From NCBI GenBank assembly GCA_030035585.1, contig CM057462.1, forward strand, positions 138,038,734 to 138,102,733: a DNA stretch of 64,000 nucleotides, in the 5' to 3' direction. Shown one piece after another: positions 46,257 to 55,685 of the stretch. The notes beneath the pieces were generated by a model. It did no database searches and was not told where the DNA came from. It saw only the letters and a list, made by a program, of their open reading frames with translations. The translations under genes were made by a program, and so were the position numbers. The stretch is from Dugong dugon. Lineage: Eukaryota > Chordata > Mammalia > Sirenia > Dugongidae. Within the stretch, counting starts at the first letter, position 1. The number at the start of each line of letters is the position of its first letter.

Positions 46257-47724
46257 TCAGTAGTTATTTTCCTCTTGTATTGATTGTAGATTTGTTTGTT
46301 TCATCCTGCTTTTTTGTTTTATTTGGTTATGTCTGAGCAGGCGGGCTGTGCGTTCTTTGTTGTTTGCTTCGTCTGTGGGCACGATACTTTTCACCACTTT
46401 CTCCAATGGGCAGGGTCAGTCACTCAGGTACGGTACAGCAGGGCAGGTCCAGCTGAAGGGGAGTTGCTGGGGTAGGTTTTTTTGTGGCACATACCAGGGC
46501 TGACAGTGCGGACTGGGAATTGGTGCAGAGCAGGTTGCAGTAGGTCATGCCTGTGTTGCTTGGGAGTGTGATGTTCATCACACAGTGCAGGTAAGCAGGA
46601 AGGAGGGGGTCGGTGGTGATGTGTGGAGATAAGGTGGGTATTGGAAAGATGAGAGAGAGGAGAGAGGAACAGAAGCCAAAGACATACACACAAACAAAAA
46701 AGAGTGCTAAGGGAGTTTGCTATTGGGATGGAGAGATGAGACTGAGAAATGGGGGTGGGGGGATAAAAAGGGTGAAAGAAAAAAATGAATAAATTGAGAA
46801 ACTAGAAATGAAGAAAGACAAAGGGAATAGGAGAGAGAAGAAAACTAAACAAAGAAATGAAAAAAAAAAAAAAAAAAAAAACAAGAAGAAAGAAATGCCC
46901 CAAGGATGTCCCTGTGTGTCTGCACAGAGTAAGGGATTAGTTTCCAAGCCACGTGGTACTACCAGACTAGAAGGGGCTCCCAAGCTGAGAAAAGAAAAAG
47001 AAAACAAACAAACAAATCAAAACAGAACAAATCAGAGCAAACAAACAAAAAAGCCCCGGAGGTCCCGCCAGTGTGGCGGCACAGGCCAGGAAGCAGTTTC
47101 ACAGCTGAGCAGTGTTTTGCAACCTTTCAGGAAGAAGCAAAGATGGCACATGGAGCCAGGTATTTGAGAGAAAAGAGGGGGAGCTGGTGAGAGGTAAGGA
47201 AGAAATCTAAAGAAGCAGAAAAAAGCAACACCAGCAGCGAACAAATGGCACTCAGGGAGCTGGCCAGTGCGGGCGTGTGGAATCCAAGCAGCACTAGGGG
47301 AAAGCTCGTACTTCCTGGCCAATAGACTGTGGCTGCAGGAAGCAGATGAGGCTAAATGGGGGTGAAGAAGGGTGGGGGGTGGGAAAGCCTATATCGTGGG
47401 TCACCAGTTGTTCTGTCTCCTGCTAGAAGCTCTGTGAAGCTGCTTTCTCGTACCTCCTGTTTGCTGATCTCCAATAGGAGTCCAAGATGGCAGATCTGTA
47501 CTGTGGTAGCTGATGGGGGACTTCTGCACGTATCTCTCCTGCTGCTCTGTTTTCGGTCAGTTTCTTATTTCATTTGGTGCTTGGCTGAGTTCTTTACCTC
47601 TTCATTGGATGCTTAGGGTTTCTGGATTAATGTGTGACTCTGTCTGATTTAGTTTTTGTGATCTTTGCTGCAGAGGGATGGCGTGGTGCTTCAGAGTATA
47701 GCGCCATGTTGTCCGGAAGCTAAT
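46257..47724 (-). promoter_or_regulatory. L1 5'UTR with a single monomer
   Basis: 1.47 kb upstream of ORF1, probably carrying the internal Pol II promoter of the element (family knowledge). It includes one unit (about 47040-47345) homologous to the three tandem units at 52376-53250, and an A-run at 46860-46880. The antisense (+) frame 46808-47167 (119 codons) begins MKKDKGNRREKKTKQ, matching an antisense frame in the other L1. Confidence 0.7.
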
Positions 47725-47766
47725 ACACATATTTTTGAGGGGCACAATTCAATCCATGACACCTGG

Positions 47767-48416
47767 CCACAATGCATGCCAAAACGGCCCGAGGAAAGTG
47801 TCAGTGGTGGTGAATTGCTTACTCATGACCTAAGGAATTCAAAAGCCAGAGCTTCTGATCAATATTTGTGGGGTTGGTATAAAGAACTTGACTCCCTGAG
47901 ATTTGAGACTGCTCTTCCCTGAGGGGGCAGAGACCTTATTTCAAGGACATTTATGAATAAACATGACATGAATAAACATGATTTTCCAAGTTTCAGAAGA
48001 TGCTAATATGATTGTCCCCTACACCAAGAAATAATGTCACTGATCCCTCTTGTCAGAGCTTGTGCTTGACTCTCTCTTCTTGGTGGCCATCAGCGCTGGA
48101 GCTGGGTGATCCAAAAGCAGGCATGGAGTCCTGCTACTTATAAACATGTGTTCTTTGCAGAAGAGCATTCTCTCAGGATAACTGCAGTTCACTTATTGTG
48201 GGTCTACTACAGATGCTGCAACTCTCAGAGCAGCTCCTTCAGTCCAGCAGCTGCATCCAGGGTACAGTAATGTTGGAACAAAAGCTTAATCTGCAATCTC
48301 CATGCCAAGTGAGACTGGGCCCCCTTCAGCAATTCCAGCTCTTAAACTGTCTTCCAAAGCAATAGCAGGGGTTTCCTCAGCACCTCAGAGGAAGAATTAG
48401 CTTTTTATAAAGAATA
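47767..48416. other. No recognisable feature
   Basis: Tandem echo of CATGAATAAACATGA near 47955-47980. Otherwise unassigned. Confidence 0.5.
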
Positions 48417-48642
48417 CAAAGAGTTCATTTTATTGTTGACGTAGAGTAGATTCTGACTCACAGTGACCTTATGTGTGCAGAGTAGAGCTGCTCCATAGGA
48501 TTTTCAAGACTGTGATCTTTCTGAAGCAGAACTTCATGCCTGTCTTTCAAGGAGGCTCTGGGTGAATTCGAACTGCCAACCTTTCAGCTAGTAGTTGAGT
48601 GCTTATCAATTTGTGCCACCTAAAGACCTCCAAAGAGTTCAT
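48417..48642 (-). mobile_element. AfroSINE with perfect 12-bp target-site duplication
   Basis: SINE body 48429-48630 (GACGTAGAGTAGATTCTGAC, TTCGAACTGCCAACCTTTCA, TTTGTGCCACCTAAAGACCT), flanked by CAAAGAGTTCAT at 48417-48428 and 48631-48642. Confidence 0.92.
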
Positions 48643-48784
48643 AGGATACAAACATTTCCACAGTCTAGGAGGGTGTCGCACTTATAAAAACAAAACTGTA
48701 ACATTGTATAAGTGCTTTGTTTATATATGTGACCTCCCTTCTAGACTGTTCACTCAGTTTTTCAACAAATATTTATGAGCAACT

Positions 48785-49148
48785 ATATCCACTCCTCACT
48801 TACCGACACAGTTAAGTTCCAAAGACTAAGTTGTTATGCAAAAATTGGCATTATGTGAAAATGGAGGATGACCAAATCAAATCATAAAGTGGAAGATGAC
48901 TACATCATTACGTAACTGTCAAATTACATCATTACATAACTGTCAAACCATTGAGAATCATGGCCCAGTGAAGTTGCCACATAACCTTAATCCTCACAGC
49001 CAGGTTTTTTCGCCTTGCACCTCAGCATTTCGTTACTACCAGACGTATGTCATTAATGTACAAAATAGTCAGATAGTAGATTTTTTACTATTGTTGTAAA
49101 TGTGAAGTGTTGGATAACAAGATAGTCGATAAGTGAGGAGTAGGTGTA
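48785..49148. mobile_element. TIR DNA element (mariner/Tigger-like MITE)
   Basis: The ends are inverted repeats: TATCCACTCCTCACTTACCG at the left and the complement of ACACCTACTCCTCACTTATC at the right. Inside is a 24-bp tandem pair (TACATCATTACGTAACTGTC / TACATCATTACATAACTGTC) at 48900-48947. No transposase is present. Confidence 0.7.
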
Positions 49149-49180
49149 CTGTGTGTCAGATCTACCTTAGGGGCAGGAAC

Positions 49181-49400
49181 TACCGTATTTTTTATGCAAA
49201 TAACACGCACCTTCTACATTAGTTTGCCAGCCACACCCTTCCGCTTACAAGGTATTTTTGTAAGATCACTATGCTAATTTTTTCACAGCAACATTTAAAA
49301 AAAAGCTGGCATAGAGGCGCTTACAATAATACCTTATTGGAGGTGGGCACACTTGGCAAACAAATGTAGAAGGTGTACATTATTTGCATAAAATACTGCA
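49181..49400. mobile_element. Palindromic MITE, copy 2
   Basis: 220 bp. Left arm TACCGTATTTTTTATGCAAA, CACCTTCTACATTAGTTTGC; right arm GGCAAACAAATGTAGAAGGT, TTATTTGCATAAAATACTGC. The arms are about 100 nt and pair through most of their length, with a loop around ACAGCAACATTTAAAAAA (49286-49305). Same length and design as 38401-38621. Confidence 0.85.
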
Positions 49401-50255
49401 CTTCTTATTTATTTTCATGTTCTTATTTATTTTCATGTCAAGAGCGCCTAGCAGTGTTTAGTCTGTAATATGGGCTACAGACTATACAGAATGTTATTTC
49501 ACTTAGCCTGACCAGAGTTTACAGTGTAACTGATGTGTGAACTATGAAACAGATATTCTCTCTCTCCTGAAACTAACTAGCCTTTCATAGGTTTGAAGCT
49601 TCTGATTTTGGCTTTCTTAATCAACCAAGTCAAGGGGATGGTGACTGGTTGTATTGCCAAAATATTATTTAATCAGAGTCTTTTTGACTAAGCTTCTAAA
49701 GTTAAAATGTAAAAAAGTAATATTGGCTAAAAACCTTGTTAGATAAACATTGCTGCTCCCTTGAAAATTCTGGGAGTTCCAGCTTGGCTGCTGACCTTTC
49801 CTTGCTATTTATCTATTTGTTTAGCACGAGCATTTCTTAAGCTTCCAATGTATACAGAACATTGCACTGGGTTCTGGGAAATACAGTGAGCTACATACAC
49901 TCCCTGTCTGCAAGTTGGTCACATTTTAAGTGGGAAGGAGATAAATGACATATTCAAATAGCTTAATCACTATAAACAGGGAGAAACAACTTGTATGTGT
50001 GCCAGCTTTCAGCAACTTGAGACAGTCTTGCCCAAGTGTTTGGCTGTGACGCTGCTTTCTTTCACAGAAAAGGAAAGTAAAATGTAAAAAAATTGTCAAA
50101 ATATCATGGAATTAATGTTATGCTATTTTTCATCTTTAGGCATTTGTACATGCTGGTCTCTTCTCTTCCCATCCCCTATGCTTCTACCATCTATGTTAAC
50201 TATATTTTAAATATCAACTAAGATTTAATCCTGGGAGACTTTGATGACTACCACC

Positions 50256-50258
<3 letters not shown>
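49401..50258. other. No recognisable gene
   Basis: 49800-49950 may be an old unclassified repeat (GGGTTCTGGGAAATACAGTG). The rest is unique. Confidence 0.45.

Positions 50259-50298
<40 letters not shown>
50259..50298. repeat. Pure (CA)n microsatellite
   Basis: About 19 uninterrupted CA units, followed by an AACATACACATAC run. Length suggests it may be polymorphic. Confidence 0.97.
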
Positions 50299-50324
50299 AA
50301 CATACACATACCTGTATTAGTTGT

Positions 50325-50584
50325 CCTTCTTTTGTGATCCCAATAGCACATTATAATTCCCCCATTATTACAGCATTTATTTCAAGGTATTGTGATTTCC
50401 GGTCAAATTCTCTGTACCCACAGCCCCCACTAGATTCTAAGTTCTGTGGTCGTAGGGACCGTATCTGTCTTGTTCACCATTTCTAGTACCTAGCACAGTG
50501 ACCAGCACATAGTAGCCACTCAGTAAATACTTGTTGAATGCGTGCATTAATGAATAAATGAATGGCAGAATCACTGTCTAAGTA
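50325..50584 (+). mobile_element. L2 3' end
   Basis: CACTAGATTCTAAGTTCTGT, CGTATCTGTCTTGTTCACCA, TAGTACCTAGCACAGTGACC, CATAGTAGCCACTCAGTAAA, then the GAATGAATAAATGAATG type tail. Confidence 0.8.
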
Positions 50585-51679
50585 GAATTTGCATCAATTA
50601 TTCAATTACTTTATGTAGTGGCTTTCTAGGTATTGTACAGATCTCCATATCTGTGAGCTTGTACATGGCATAAGCAAACAAAAAAAATATGCAGTGACAT
50701 ATTGTTTATTAAATGCCTCAGTTATCTATAAGAGTTAGTGCTTATTACAAGGCGACGGGTATATTACACATAGGAAAATCATAGACTTGATCCCTGTACA
50801 GGATCGGCTTCTCATCTGGAAATCTCTATCTTAAGTTGAGCTGCATCCAGATTAATCATTTTCAAAATACTTACTTTTTATTATGGTGACCAAGGGGTAC
50901 AGAGGTGGAGTGACAGATGAGGAGAGGGAATCTGAATGACTCAGAACAATCTATGAAAAGAACCCTATGGACATACGGCCCAAAGAATTTTTGTAAATAA
51001 GATCAAAATCTATTGAAAAGACATGGGATATATTCCAGAAATACAGCATTAGTGGAGTAGGCTAAATATACAGCAGTTTAATCTGAAGTAATTGAATTTC
51101 AAAGAGCAAAGTATGCTAAAATCTATAACAAATCTTTGTTTTGAGGTCCTTCTTGGACGATATTGAAGTAGATTTTTTAACTTAGCTACTTAAATCCAGT
51201 TTTTGCTCTGTTAGTTATTAGGGATTTTTCAAATAAACAATCCATGCAGAACTCTGGACTCTGCCCTGCTGTTTTCTACTTCAAGATGTGGTCATCCAAA
51301 AAGGATTCTTTTGCATATCAAAGGCTAACAGTTTAGAATCATGATATCTTCTATCTGATATATTATGTGCTTCCTTGAATCCTAAAGATTAAAGTGAATC
51401 ATAAGTGAAATGACCGTACACAGAGAACACACAGGGCTGGCACACGTTTGTCGTAACCTCTGGAGACAGCTCTTCATCTCGTTTACATGTTCTTGAGAAG
51501 TGGCCTTCCGTGCTGTAATGGATTAGCCAGCTGGACTGCCAAACCTCTCATGGCCTTATCACCCAGCAATTGTTTCATTAGAGGTCCTTGGCAACTGTAA
51601 TACCACTTAGTCACATGCCACTTATCTTTTGTAGGTGTATAAAAAAGCAAGCCCACCTCAGGGGCACGGGGGGACGGAG
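50585..51679. other. No recognisable gene
   Basis: May include more distal sequence of the old L1 that follows. Minus frame 51483-51797 (104 codons) has no motif. Confidence 0.45.
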
Positions 51680-52005
51680 GAGGGATAAACAGGTGAAGCA
51701 TAGGACATCTTAAGAACAGAGGAACTATTCTGCATGTTACTGAATGGAGGATACTTGACATTATGCATTTGTCCAAACTGATAAAACTGGATAACACAAA
51801 GAGCGAACCCTAAAGTAAACTATGGCCTTTATTTAATTTAAATGTATCATGACTGGTTCATCAGTTGTGACAAATGTATCACACTAGTGCAGGATGTTAA
51901 TAGGAGAAACTGTGTGCAGGGGGGAACAGGGGTATTTTCTATGCAATGTTTGTGTAAACCTAAAACTGCTCTAAAATATAAAGTATATTTAAAAAGAAGA
52001 CAACA
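51680..52005 (+). mobile_element. Old L1 3' end, target of the younger L1
   Basis: Collinear motifs: TGTTACTGAATGGAGGATAC, GAGCGAACCCTAAAGTAAAC, GGTTCATCAGTTGTGACAAA, TAAACCTAAAACTGCTCTAA, then its A-rich tail, into which the young L1 inserted. Confidence 0.7.
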
Positions 52006-52375
52006 GGAGTTCCGGCAAGATGGCTCTCTAGGCAGAAGCACCACGCCGTCCCTCCACAGCAAAGATCCGAAAAACTAAGCCAAACGGAGAATGCAACAAT
52101 TCTGAAACCCTAGAACATCAAATGAAGAGATAAAGAACTCAGCCGAGCAACAAATGGAGTGAGAATACTGACAGAGAACGGAGAGCGAGGAGAGATTCAT
52201 GCAGAGGTCCTCTACCAGCTAACGCAGCGTGGATCCACCATCTTGGACTCCTATCAGAGACCAGCAAACGGGAGAACGGGAGAGCAGCCTCACGGAGCGT
52301 CCAGTGGGAGACAAAACAGTCAGTAGTTTGCGGTGGGCGCTTTCCCACCCCCCACCCCTCTTCACCCTGGCTCAG

Positions 52376-53250
52376 CCTCCTCTGCTTCCTGGGGCCACAG
52401 TCTCTTGACTGGGAAGTGCCGGCTGCTTGGATTCCACACACCCAAGCGGGTGGCTCTCTGGGTGCCGTTTGTTGGCTGCTAGTGTTGCTTTTTTTTTCTG
52501 CTTCTTTTGATTTCTCACTTGCCTCTCGCCGCCTCCCCCTCCTTTTGCTCCAGTGCCTGGCTCCGAGCGCCATCTTTGCTTCTTCCTGAGGGGCTGCGGG
52601 ACTCCATTCAAGTGTGCAGCTGCTTCCCAGTCTGGACTGCCGTGCTGGGGGGATCCTGAGGCTCTTGTTCGTTTGTTCCTCCGCTTCCTGAGGCCGCGGT
52701 CTCTTGACCCTCCGGGAGGCGCCGACTGCTTGGATTCCACACACCCAAGCGGGCAGCTTTCTGGGTGCCATTTGTTGGCTGCTAGTGTTGCTTTTTTTTT
52801 GTGCTTCTTTTGATTTCTCACTTGCCTCTTGCCACCTCCCCCTCCTTTCACTCAAGTGCCTGGCTCTGTGCGCCATCTTTTCTTCTTCCTGAGGGGCTCC
52901 AGAGCGCTGGCAATTTGTGATATACGCTTTCCCACTCTCCACCCTCCTTCACCCACACTCAGCCTCCTCTGCTTTCCACGGACACAGTCTCTTGTCCAGA
53001 AACACCAGCCCACACTGGCTGGATGTCTGAGTGCCATTTGTTGGCTGCTGGTGTTGCCTTTTTTTTTCTTCTGCTTCTTTTGATTTCTTGTTTGCCTCTT
53101 GACGCCTCCCCCTCCTTTTGCTTGAGTGCCTGGCTCCGAGTGCCATCTTTGCTTTTTCCTGAGGGGCTGCAGAGCTCCATTCGAGTGTGCAGCTGCTTCC
53201 CGGTCTGGGCTGCCATACTGGTGGGATCCTGGGGCTTTTGTTCGTTTGTT
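52376..53250 (+). repeat. Three tandem 5'UTR monomers
   Basis: The landmark GTTGGCTGCT recurs at 52471, 52773 and 53040, and GCCATCT at 52569, 52872 and 53142, giving spacings of about 303 and 270 bp. Each unit also carries a CAGTCTCTTG-type start and an F-box-like TTCCTGAGGGGCT. Units 1 and 2 are closer to each other than to unit 3. Confidence 0.9.
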
Positions 53251-53495
53251 CGTTTTGAATTGTTTGTTTGTTTTCTTTTCCTTTTCTTGAGTTGGGAGCC
53301 CTTTCTGGCCAGCTGGAGCTGTGTGGCAAGGAACTCCCCTTCAGCTTCCACAGACATGCAGAGGGATCCCTGAGGACATTTCTTTTCTTGTTGTTTTTTT
53401 TTTTTTTCTGTTTTTTTGGGGGGCTTTTCTTGTTCTTTTTTTTTTTTTTTGATTTGTTTTGTTTTCTTTTCCCTCATTTTCCCTTTTTTCTTCAT
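52959..53495 (-). other. Antisense ORF in the L1 5'UTR
   Basis: 178 codons antisense to the L1, starting MKKKGKMREKKTKQ. It is very lysine-rich, with a CPQGSLCMSVEAEG segment. The half-L1 has a collinear antisense frame (46808-47167, + strand) starting MKKDKGNRREKKTKQ with CPCVSAQSKG at the matching place. A second antisense frame, 52942-52139 (267 codons), spans monomers 1-2 and contains a repeated EKSKEA.KKSNTSSQQ unit. Whether either is translated is unknown. Confidence 0.4.
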
Positions 53496-54216
53496 TGCTC
53501 AGCTTCTTGTCTCTCTATATCGTCCTTCTCTTTCTGATCCCTGAATACCTGGTGTTGTATACCTCTACGCCTTCTAGCCAGGCTGTACTGCAACACCTGA
53601 GAGTGACTTCCCCAAACCTCATAGCTGCATCGGTGGGATCCCTGGGAACTTTGGTGTTCTTTAACCTTTCTGATTTTTATTTGTTCATTCTTTTCTTTTC
53701 TTCCTCTTCCACTTTCTGTTTTTCTCCATTTCATAGTCTCTCATCTCTCCATTCCAACGGCAAGCTCCCCTAGCATTCTTTTTTGTTTGTTTGTATGTGT
53801 TTTGGCTCCTGTTCCCCTCTCCTCTCTCCCATATCCAGCTTAGCTCCACACATAACCATCTCCCCGCTGCATCCTGCCTACCTGCACCATGCGCTTGATA
53901 TCACACCACCAAGCAGTGCAGGCACGGCTTACTGGAACCTGCCCTGCACTGATTACTGACCCACCCTGGTGGCTGTAGTGAGTGCCACAGACAACCCATC
54001 CCAGTGACTCCTCTGCAGCTAGACCTGCCCTGCTGTACCATATCTGAGTGACTGAACCTGCCAGTCGGAGAAGGAGGCAAAAAGTATTGAGCACACAGAT
54101 GAGCAAACAACAAAGAGCACGCAGTCTGCCTGCTCAGACATACCCCAATTTTTTTTTTTTAAAAAGAGACGAAACAAACAAATCTACAATCAATAAATGA
54201 GAGAAATAACTACTGA

Positions 54217-55209
54217 ATGCCACCCAAAAAGCAAACAATATCAAAACATTTACAAAAACAGGACAGGATGGTTCCAGTAGGCGTCCAAATTAAAACACCA
54301 GATGACTCTCCTGTGGAAGAAAATGCACTACAAGTACCTGATAGGGAATTCAAATCTCTAATACTCAGAATTTTCCAAGAACTGAGGCAAAAAGCCGACA
54401 AACATGAGAAAAAAATAGACAAATTCATGGAAAATACAGGCAAAAAATTGGAAGAATTCAGGAAGATGATGCAGGAACAAAATGCCAAAATAAATTCACA
54501 ACTAGAAATTATACAAAAACAACAATTAGAAATCCAAAAGATAAACAACAAGATTTCAGAAATGGATGGTGTCATAGAAGGGCTGAGAAGCAGATTTGCA
54601 ACTGCGGAAGACAGGATCAGTGGAACTGAAGACAAACACTTGGATACAACTTTGTTTCAGGAAAACTCAGAAAAAAGAACAAAGAAGAATGAAGAGAACC
54701 CGAGAGTTATATGGGACACAATTAAAAGCAAAAATTTATGAGTGATTGGCATTCCAGAACACGGGGAGAAAACTGAAAACACAGAGATCATTGAGGAACT
54801 GCCGACAGAAAACTTCCCGAATATCATGAAAGATGAAAAGCTGGCCATCCAAGAAGCTCAATGAACCCTATATAGAAGAGACCCCAAAAGAAAATCACCA
54901 AGGCGTATCATATTCACACTCTCCAAAAGCAAAGACAAACAAAGAATCCTGAGAGCAGCTCGTGAAAAACAACCAGTCACATACAGAGGAGAAACAAGAA
55001 GACTAAGCTCGGATTATTTGGCAGAAACCATGCAGGCAAGAAGGCAATGGGATGACATATACAAAATCTTGAAAGAAAAAAATTGTCAGCCAAGAATAAT
55101 ATATTTTGAAAAACTCTCATTCAAATTTGATGGTGAAATTAGGTCATTTCCAGATAAACAGAAACTAAGGGAATATGCAAAAGTCAAACCAAACTTACAA
55201 GATTATTAA
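54217..55209 (+). pseudogene. L1 ORF1
   Basis: About 330 codons, near the normal length for L1 ORF1 protein. N-terminus MPPKKQTISKHLQKQDRMVP, a coiled coil from about residue 50 to 145 (KINNKISEMDGVIEGLRSRF), then the RNA-binding region (WDTIKSKNL..VIGIPEH) and C-terminal domain (RAAREKQPVTYRGETRR, RQWDDIYKILKEKN). In-frame TGA stops occur at 54739-54741 (a CGA-to-TGA change by comparison with the half-L1) and 54862-54864. After the stops the same frame continues to TAA at 55207-55209, so no indel is needed. The protein binds L1 RNA and forms trimers in the intact family. Confidence 0.9.
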
Positions 55210-55685
55210 AGGGAGTTCTTTGATCTGAGGACAAACAGCTTCAGCCCACAGGCAGAACCTAGGACGCAGGATCGTACTAGCCAGATACCAGTTTAGGAAA
55301 TGAACTCTCGAGGACTATCCAAAACCAAAAGAAATACAACAGGTAATCAGAGCAGTCAATCGATGGACAACAACAACATCAAAACAATGAAAGAGGGAAT
55401 ACACGGCATAGGTATAGAACCTTCTAATGGAGAGGAAGGCAAGGCGATACCAAGTAATGGTAGACTGCTTCAAACTTAGAAAGATAAGGCTAAAGGTCAT
55501 GGTAACCACCAAGAAAGTTAACAAACATACTCATAAAAATAAAGAGGAAAAACACAACGTCTCAGCAAAAACAAAACCTACAAAAACAAAAGAAACGAAA
55601 AAAAATCCACAAACAAAAGTAACTCAGGACAAGACAGCAAGAAGAACAAAGAAAACTTCAGCACCACAAAAAAAAGCACTACAAA
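55210..55685 (+). other. L1 inter-ORF spacer
   Basis: 476 bp between ORF1 and ORF2, A-rich, with a + strand frame (55427-55825) overlapping the ORF2 start. The half-L1 retains this spacer up to the second base of the ORF2 ATG. Confidence 0.8.

Larger units (their letters stand above)
43203..47724 (-). mobile_element. L1 lacking ORF2 (half-L1-like)
   Basis: Minus strand, with a complete 5' end at 47724 (sense strand AGCTTCCGGACAACATGGCG) and a 3' end at 43203. It is flanked by ACACATATTTTT on both sides (43191-43202 and 47725-47736). Order in sense direction: 5'UTR (47724-46257, one monomer), ORF1 (46256-45228), inter-ORF spacer to 44782, then directly the last codons of ORF2 (44781-44480) and a 3'UTR with two terminal units. 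Relative to the L1 at 52 kb it lacks the equivalent of 55688-59202, about 3.5 kb. Confidence 0.9.
42718..47761 (-). mobile_element. Solo LTR, MLT1-like, split by an L1
   Basis: LTR pieces are at 42718-43202 (TGGCTTGGTCATCTACTGCT, GAAATTTATTCTCTCACAAT, AATCATGGCCTAGCCAAATT) and 47725-47761 (GAGGGGCACAATTCAATCC, CATGACA). They are flanked by perfect 5-bp CCTGG (42713-42717 and 47762-47766). The L1 sits between. Confidence 0.9.
52006..54216 (+). promoter_or_regulatory. L1 5'UTR / internal promoter region
   Basis: 2.2 kb before ORF1, much longer than the half-L1's 1.47 kb because it has two more monomers. GC-richer than the surroundings, with pyrimidine-rich stretches (T-runs at 53395-53408 and 53438-53450 on this strand). 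Promoter function is inferred from family knowledge; I cannot identify individual factor sites. Confidence 0.65.

Noticed and set aside
46420..46693. Paired 89-codon minus-strand frames
   Set aside because: Lie in the half-L1 5'UTR on its sense strand, in two frames at once, without a recognisable product.
48900..48947. Short direct repeat as CRISPR
   Set aside because: Only two 24-bp copies inside a TIR transposon.
52376..53250. CRISPR-like or satellite array
   Set aside because: Repeats are about 300 bp, have no spacers and lie within an L1 5'UTR.
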